Shown piece after piece: positions 58,225-64,000 of a stretch of 64,000 bases of DNA. This DNA is from Nageia nagi (Eukaryota > Pinophyta): NCBI GenBank assembly GCA_050084985.1, contig JBITNC010000001.1, forward strand, positions 60,202,001-60,266,000, read 5' to 3'. The stretch's first letter is position 1. Each line of letters starts with the position of its first letter. Position numbers and translations under genes: made by a program. Below the pieces are notes generated by a model. That model searched no databases and was not told where the DNA came from. It saw nothing but the letters and a program-made list of their open reading frames with translations.

Positions 58225-59098
58225 GATAAAATTGTGAAGTTTAAACTTTTGTTAGTGATGACAACTTCACCTCTAAGAGGCCTTTTTTGATTGTACATTC
58301 TAGACCTCCGTGGTAAGTTTGCTCTGCGTGACAAACTTGTTGTACAATTGTTGTTATAGAGTGTTGATTATTTTATATACCTCAGTGGTAAGTTTGCTCT
58401 GCGTGACAAACTTGTTGTACATTTTATACCTCCGTGGTGAGTTTGCTCTGCGTGAGAAACTTATTGTACAAATTTTGAGCATGTAATTAATATACCTCCG
58501 TGGTAAGTTCGCTCTGCGTGACGAACTTGTTGTACATTCTATACCTCCGTGGTGAGTTTGCTCTGCGTGAGAAACTCGTTGTACAATTTTATGCTCTATT
58601 TTTAAAATCAACACATGTCTATATACAACAGGTGACTATGAGTGATGGCTTGGCATCTCTGTGATGGCTTATAGTGCACCATTGATCAGTTATTTATAAG
58701 ATGGCATTATTTGATTCTCTTATTTGAATATATGATGCATCTAACTGATTTTGTTCATGAGTTGCTTGTAGCATGCAGGATCTTCTTTAGAAATGCAGGT
58801 TACTCACTTTGTGAAAGCAAGCTCATGGAGACTCACATGTCAGCTTAAAGTTGATCGACTACTATGTACAATGAAACCAGTTGTGGTTAATGATTGTATT
58901 GTAAACCATTTTTGTCAAATGGTAATGTAGTGAGTCTCATACTAGTTCTCAAAAAGATTCTCAAAAATATGTAAAAGTTCTCATCTCCACTTGTATCTCT
59001 ATGGAGGAGAACTCTCTCTTACTCTCTCTCTTCTCTCTTCTACGCTCTATCCCAATATTGCATTAAGGGGGAGTGTTAGAATCTGTAATGAAAGATTG
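58225..59098 (+). repeat. Inverted copy of the copia C 3' untranslated region and LTR start
   Basis: Reverse complement of 54790-55640, ending with CATTAAGGGGGAG and TGTTAGAATCTGTAATGAAA (the LTR start). It then jumps into minus-strand RT at about 59099. It includes the hairpin array, for example 58315-58338, and a copy with the stem AAGTTCG/CGAACTT. Confidence 0.85.
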
Positions 59099-60585
59099 AG
59101 GTGTTCAACATATGGTTTTTGCATGAATCGTGCCATCAGATTCACTGCAAAAGCAATATCAGGACGAGAGATAGTCAGATACAGAAGACTACCAATCAAT
59201 TGTCTATAAGCTGTAGCATCAGCCAACTGAGAATTTGAGCTCAGTGAGACAACAATTCCAGGAGAAATAGGTATTGCAGCATATTTGCACTCCTCCATTC
59301 CAAACTTTTGCAAGATGTCTGATATATACTTAGATTGACTAAGATAAGTACAATCTTTGTGTTGGTATACTTGCATCCCAAGATAGTAATGCAATAGACC
59401 TAGATCAGGCATTTCAAATGTTGCCTTGAGTTTGGAGATGCACTCTTGGATGATTTCAATATTATTGCCTGTTATGATAAGATCATCCACATAAAGGAGA
59501 ATGATGACCACGTCTTTTCCTTGATTGAGTACATATAGATCGAAATCTGAGAAGCACTTGGAAAAACCAATATCTGCAAAGAAGCCTGAAATTTTCTTGT
59601 ACCATGCTCTAGGTGCTTGCTTAAGTCCATACAAAGATTTCTTTAGTTTGCACACAAGAGTCTCTTTTCCTTCTGGAATAAATCCTTCTGGTTGATTCAT
59701 GTAGATTTCAACATCTAAGTCACCATTGAGAAATGCACTTTTGACATCAAGTTGAAAAGCTTTCCATCCTTGAGCTGTAGAAAGAGCAAGAATTATTCTG
59801 ACAGTAGGCATCTTGGCTACAGGAGCAAAGGTTTCCTCATAATCAATACCATATTTCTGAGCGAATCCTTTGGCTAATAATCTTGCCTTGTATTTTTCAA
59901 TTTTTCCATCAGAATTGTACTTGACCTTGTATATCCATTTATTTCCAATCACATTTTTCTCATTGGGATAAGGAACCAAATCCCAAGTTTCATTTTTCAT
60001 GAGAGCCTCATACTCAACTTTCATAGCTTCCATCCAACACTCTTGCTTGGAAGCTTCTTTGAAGGTGGATGGCTCATACATATTATCAATTTTGGCAAAT
60101 AAGGATTTATTCAAGGTCATACTTCTTGTAATTCTCTGTGCCGGAGAATTTTGCTCTTGTGGTGACTTCTCTACATGCTCATCCAACCAGTTAGGTGCAG
60201 GCGAAGAATCATCTGTATCAGACACTTCAGCATGAGAGGTCGTATCCTCAGAAAGTTCATTGAACTTAACATCCCTAGACACAAAGACTATTTTATGGGA
60301 TGAAGAGTAGAGTCTGTAACCTCTATGTTGATTATCATACCCGATAAAGATGCATTTTTCTGATCGTTTATCGAGCTTCTTTCTTTTCTCTGAGGTAATG
60401 AAGGCAAATGCATCACAACTGAAGATTCTGAAGTGTGAGAGGTTAGGTTTCTTTCCTGTCCATGCTTCATATAGAGTTTTACCTTCAACTGCCTTAGTAG
60501 GACACCTATTTAGGGTGTGAATAGCAGTGTGAACAGCTTCGCCCCATAAGAAACTAGGAAGGTTACCCAACATGCATCTTGCCAT
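59099..60585 (-). CDS. Copia element C integrase C-terminus and reverse transcriptase
   Basis: About 495 codons, continuous. Residues 1-150 are the integrase C-terminal region (NLPSFLWGEAVHTAIHTLNR, then EKCIFIGYDNQHRGYRLY, a copia GKGY-like module). After an acidic linker (TTSHAEVSDTDDSSPAPNW) RT starts at WDLVPYPNEKNVIGNKWIYK. It contains LDVKSAFLNGDLDVEIYMNQ, LKKSLYGLKQAPRAWYKKI and the catalytic box LLYVDDLIITG with both aspartates, then LGMQVYQ and the tether GSLLYLTISRPDIAFAVNLM. The family sequence ends at MARFMQKPYVEHLN, where the scrambled segment joins; the last 15 codons (to 59047) are foreign. RT itself looks intact. Its link to upstream integrase is broken by the solo LTR. Confidence 0.92.
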
Positions 60586-60594
60586 GATGTGAAT

Positions 60595-61072
60595 TCAGCT
60601 ATAATAGGAAAATAGAAATTGAAATCCAGTCACAGAACATACAGAAGAAATCCAGACCAAAAGTACTCTTCTTATTCCTGAATCCACATGCTCTCCAAGA
60701 GAATACAATGCCCTTTAAATAGCCACACAAAAAAAACAAAAAACCAGAATGAGTCGAATTGCACCCAAAATTTGCATGCGCATCCCTCTTACACTAATTA
60801 AGCAGTATCTAAAATATCCACCCTTAACTAGAAGAAAAACAAGAGTTATTAAAGGCGCAACATGCAAAAAAGCCTAAAAATCAGGAGTGCTCTTAAAAAA
60901 GCCTATTTTTCAGGCCTTAGACGGATGAATCAGGCCTTAAAAATATCATTTTTTGGGTATGGCAATTCTAGCGAACTCCCATAACTGGAATTTTGTCACG
61001 AAGCCACAGTTTAAATTTCGAAGCAAAATGACCTCCGGATCAAACGTTACGACCCCGGCAACGCATGCATCA
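60595..61072 (-). mobile_element. Solo LTR inserted in the integrase of element C
   Basis: 478 bp with TG...CA ends (TGATGTGAATTC ... GCATGCATCA on the plus strand), flanked by a perfect 5-bp duplication TGCCA (60590-60594 and 61073-61077). On the minus strand it has a TATA-like CTATTTAAAGG (about 60723-60713), so its transcription sense is probably minus. It has no coding capacity and no partner LTR here. The interrupted codons (ATGGC) occur uninterrupted in element B near 29745, showing the empty site. The source family was not recognised. Confidence 0.8.
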
Positions 61073-62056
61073 TGCCATTTCCATAATGGTGCGATTCTTC
61101 CTTTCAGCAACTCCATTTTGCTGAGGGGTGTAAGGGATTGTGAATTGTCGCTTAATCCCATGTTTAACACAAAAGTCGTTAAACTCATTGCTATTATATT
61201 CACCCCCATTGTCAGATCTCAGCATTTTGATCTTAAAATCAGTTTGATTTTCAACAAGTGCCTTGAAGTCTTGAAACTTGTCAAAAGTTTGATCCTTGTG
61301 CTCAAGTAGATAACCAAATGTCATCCCACTGAAGTCATCAATGAAGGTCAGAACATAAGAAGCTCCACCAAGTGACTTAGTCTGAAAAGGACCCATCAAA
61401 TCTGAATGCACAAGCTGAAGAGGACAAGTAGCCCGAGTTGCCTTATCTTTTTCAAACTTTTGCCTATGCATCTTTCCTAGAATGCACCTTTCACAAAGAC
61501 CAACTGTGGGTGAAATATTAGGTAAACCTTCCACAAGTTCTTGAGTTTTCATAGCTTGAATACTCTTGTGGTTAAGGTGTCCTAATCGTTGATGCCAAAG
61601 ATTACCTTTTGAACAAACATTTGTAGCAAGACAAATCTTTGAAGGTACTTGATCCACAATATAAAGGTCATTCTTTACTGATCCTTTCATCAAAGTGGCA
61701 AATCCTTTCTTAACACACCAAGAGTGTGAGGTAAACTCAAATGAGCATCCTTTCCTTGTAATTTGAATCACGGAGATGAGATTCATCCTTAGTTTAGGCA
61801 CATAAAAGACATTGACAAGAGTCTTTCCATGAATCTTCACACTTCCTATTTCGTGAACATCAAGGACTGTATTATCACCTATCACAACTGCATCCTTTTT
61901 GTACTTATGAAAGTTTTCAAACTTATCTTTTTCATAACACATGTGATTAGTGCATCCTGTATCAACAATCCAGTCATTTGAAATAGTTTGAGTCATTGAG
62001 TAGTAGGCAACAGAAGCAGCATGCTTGTTCTTCTTTTTATTATTGAAAGTTCTCAC
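61073..62056 (-). CDS. Copia element C protease and integrase
   Basis: 328 codons open. Protease: WIVDTGCTNHMCYEKDKF with intact D-T-G. Pre-integrase: KLRMNLISVIQITRKG and the zinc-binding H-x4-H/C-x2-C segment (HQRLGHLNHKSIQAMK, CERCILGK). Integrase core: first aspartate in LVHSDLMGPFQ, second in LTFIDDFSG, glutamate in LRSDNGGEYNSNEF, then YTPQQNGVAERKNRTIMEMA. All catalytic residues are present. The frame is cut after TIMEMA by the solo LTR, and the next codons of the family resume at 60585. Upstream it connects to the gag zinc knuckle near 62100 in a different frame, because of the one-base deletion at about 62161. Confidence 0.92.
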
Positions 62057-62946
62057 ATTTGCATTTCCCTTTCCTTTTTGAGCAAATTTCTTTTTGCGAC
62101 AATCATACTCTTTGTGCCCAAAGATACCACAGAAGTTACAATTCCCATCAAACTTTTCTTAGGTGTTGGATTGCTTGATCCTGCTTTATCATTCCTGTGC
62201 CTGTAGTTGCCATGATTGTTGTTGTTGTTGCCCTTTTTGTCATACTTCCTGAAGGTAGATGAGGACTTGTTGTCTTTGAATTTGTAATGTTTGAACTTTT
62301 TCTTGAAAGGAGTTTTGCTTGCTCCTAGAGCAATGCTATGGTCCTTTGGAGAAAGGTTCAACATTTTCTTGTTCAAAGTTTCCTCATGCTTTAGAAGAAG
62401 TCTTGAAAGGTTATCAAGTGAGATGACATCTTCTTCATCATCGAGCCTTGTTTCCATAACTGTGACAAAGTTGCTGAACTTTGAAGTAAGGCTTTGTAGA
62501 ATGATGAAGACCATGAACTCATCATTGATCCAGTTGCATCCACAACCAACCAGTTGTGTCCTGAGGTCAATGATTTTGTTTAAGTAGATGGAGGCACTTT
62601 CATCTTCACTTTGTCGATACTGCAACAACTTTTGTAGAATGGTAAATCTCCTTGAAAATTTGGACCCAAGGTAGATTTTCTTTAACCGATCCCAAGCTTC
62701 CTTTGCTGAAGTTGATGAAGAAATCATGAGAAGGACATCATCTGAAACTGCACGGTAAATCATAGAAGTTGCTAACTCATTCTTTGAGTTGTATACTTCA
62801 AGAGCCTTCTCATCGGTAGGAGCAACCGCATCTTCACTAACTGTCTGCCATAGCTTTCTTGCTTGTAACTCGGCTTTCATACGTGGTTCCCATATTCCAA
62901 AGTTGGAACCATCGAGTATGTGCTTGGGAACGAAGGTTTCAACCAT
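62053..62946 (-). pseudogene. Copia element C gag with one-base frameshift
   Basis: Starts at ATG 62946 (MVETFVPKHILDGSNFGIWE); the upstream ATG at 63168 lies in leader. Gag domain: SAKEAWDRLKKIYLGSKF, FTILQKLLQYRQSEDESASI, IIDLRTQLVGCGCNW, LLLKHEETLNKK, then a basic asparagine-rich nucleocapsid. Near 62161 one G is missing compared with the copy at 56402-57250 (CTTAGG against CTTGAGG on the plus strand). The frame shifts before the zinc knuckle and ends at 62053 with foreign residues. The knuckle itself is intact in the other frame. Confidence 0.9.
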
Positions 62947-64000
62947 TGCTACAAAAACAAATAAATATACAATAAGAATGTAAACTTCTACAATTTTTCC
63001 ATCTATACATATAAAACATTTAATAAGCAAACATGTCCACATGTGTAAACTCATTAACCACGATCCATAGAAGGATAAAGTTGGGGTTGTTTTCTTGTAT
63101 AGAATTAGGCCTTCACCTGGATGCCCGCAAGGTGGAGCCCAGGTACTACCAGTCCTCAACCAGTTCACCTTGGTCAGTGATATACTCTCACAAGGAGAAG
63201 TACCTACTATTTTCCAAGGATCCGACGTATCTTGGACCGGCCATTTTAATTATCTTGATTAAGGGTTTCAGTTTTCCTCCTAGGTTATCAGGATAATCCC
63301 TGAATGGACGTGCGGACATGTGGTATCACTACACACATGCCTGTCCACCTAATAGAGTTATGTCCAATCCAACAGAGGTCTTAGGGGCAATTAAGACGAA
63401 CTTACCACCACTCGGTTCTTCGAACTAAAAGGGCTCCAGTCTGCCCTGTCCTCACCTCATGGCTCCCCAAACAAGTCATGTTGTGGAAAATACGTGCGGA
63501 TGTATTCATTTTAGGGGTTACTTTTCACATTTTTGCGTATTGCAAGTATAAGCAAATGTGCAAAAAATATAAAGTAAGGTGAAAAATACTCCATCCACAC
63601 AAACTTGAAACCTTAAGAGGCCAAAAATTGAGTCCAATGGGTTTTGTTCTAACCCCTAAAGGACTTTTACATTGTTCATATTTTGCTCAAAGCACTTAAT
63701 GAATTAAACATAAGAACTAAGTCCTACTTAGTATTTAATTCATAACATGCATTGTATCATGACTTAAAAATTTAAGTAAGCATGCATCATGCATTAAAAA
63801 TTTAAGTCCTAAGCATACTTATAACATGCATTCTATCATGACTTAAATTTAAGTAAGCATGTATCATGCATTAAAAATTTAAGTCCTAAGCATACTTATA
63901 ACATGCATTCTATCATGACTTAAAATTAAGTAAGCATGTATCATGCATTAAAAATTTAAGTCCTAAGCATACTTATAACATGCATTCTATCATGACTTAA
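62947..64000 (-). other. Leader of copia element C with ~78-bp tandem repeats
   Basis: Non-coding and nearly identical to 57251-58220 over most of its length. 63070-63500 is conserved even in old element B (31840-32290). From about 63740 to the window end a unit containing TATCATGACTTAA and AAGTAAGCATG recurs every 77-79 bp (TATCATG at 63755, 63834, 63911 and 63988) and continues beyond the window. Confidence 0.75.

Larger units (their letters stand above)
56055..59098. other. Scrambled 3-kb segment made of pieces of the same copia family
   Basis: Reading the minus strand from the right: 59098-58225 is an inverted copy of the 3' untranslated region including the polypurine tract and about the first 25 bp of the LTR. 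58220-57335 is leader in normal sense, and 57250-56402 is gag. 56401-56372 is an inverted piece of the RNase H end (CTGCAAGCTTAGGGATTCTC), and 56371-56057 is an inverted copy of the leader at 57908-58220. The segment replaces roughly 60 codons between RT and RNase H. The pieces are nearly identical to their counterparts at 54806-55640 and 62100-63730, so the event is recent. Confidence 0.8.
54298..64000 (-). mobile_element. Copia element C, young, rearranged, continuing past the window
   Basis: A minus-strand copia element. Its 3' LTR is 54298-54805 and its leader runs off the right end of the window, so the 5' LTR is not seen. Order on the minus strand: leader, gag (62946-62090), protease-integrase (62056-61073), solo-LTR insertion (60595-61072), integrase end and RT (60585-59099), scrambled segment (59098-56055), RNase H (56052-55655), hairpin-bearing 3' untranslated region, polypurine tract, LTR. 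The possible 5-bp target sequence TGGTT (54293-54297) cannot be verified. Coding parts are mostly open, so it is much younger than element B of the same family. Confidence 0.9.

Noticed and set aside
60595-61072. SINE or LINE fragment with a 14-16-bp target duplication
   Set aside because: CATGCATCTTGCCAT and CATGCATCATGCCAT look like a long duplication, but the part before TGCCA differs and is better read as the insert's own GCATGCATCA end. TG...CA plus 5 bp fits an LTR.

Overview
The window looks like nuclear DNA of a plant with a large, transposon-filled genome. Plant LTR retrotransposons of both superfamilies (Ty1/copia and Ty3/gypsy) cover most of it, a LINE remnant and a tRNA-derived SINE are present, and the only convincing cellular gene is a plant RING-H2 protein of the BRH1/RHA type. 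The AT-rich spacers and the deep nesting of old elements would suit a gymnosperm, but that is inference. No rRNA, tRNA, organellar insert or CRISPR array was seen.

Layout. 1-2050: decayed gypsy gag, minus strand. 2050-5750: AT-rich spacer with local tandem duplications. 5750-11700: less AT-rich island with the single-exon RING-H2 gene (10764-10264, minus) and a probable spliced 5' leader upstream. 12347-13710: a long fold-back element whose right arm carries a SINE (13007-13225). 13711-19236: AT-rich sequence without a recognised gene. 19237-22916: an unrecognised block and a LINE 3' end.

22950-50267 is a nest. An old gypsy element (gag-protease about 22950-24327, RT/RNase H/integrase 36091-38392, integrase tail 50099-50267) is split by two insertions. 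The first is copia element A (24328-36090), itself split by copia element B (26502-35033, minus, 497-bp LTRs, CTATG target duplication). The second is the most unusual object here: an 11.7-kb palindromic LTR retroelement (38393-50093). Two copies of one long LTR plus leader face each other head to head around a gag-protease core, and the whole is bordered by a perfect AAATG target duplication. It has no RT, RNase H, integrase or second U5 end, and looks like a self-primed (snap-back) cDNA that integrated as one unit.

50268-54297 is the 5' part of another gypsy element (LTR, gag, protease, start of RT). It is interrupted by a younger copia element C (54298 to beyond 64000, minus), of the same broad family as B. 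Element C has nearly open gag and pol, but carries a solo LTR in integrase (60595-61072), a one-base gag frameshift and a 3-kb scrambled segment made of inverted and direct pieces of its own family in the RT/RNase H region. Its 3' untranslated region holds an array of small hairpins with compensatory base changes.

How the parts work together: apart from the RING-H2 gene, the coding regions are retrotransposon modules. They document successive insertions, decay dominated by C-to-T/G-to-A changes, and at least two cases of aberrant reverse transcription or rearrangement.
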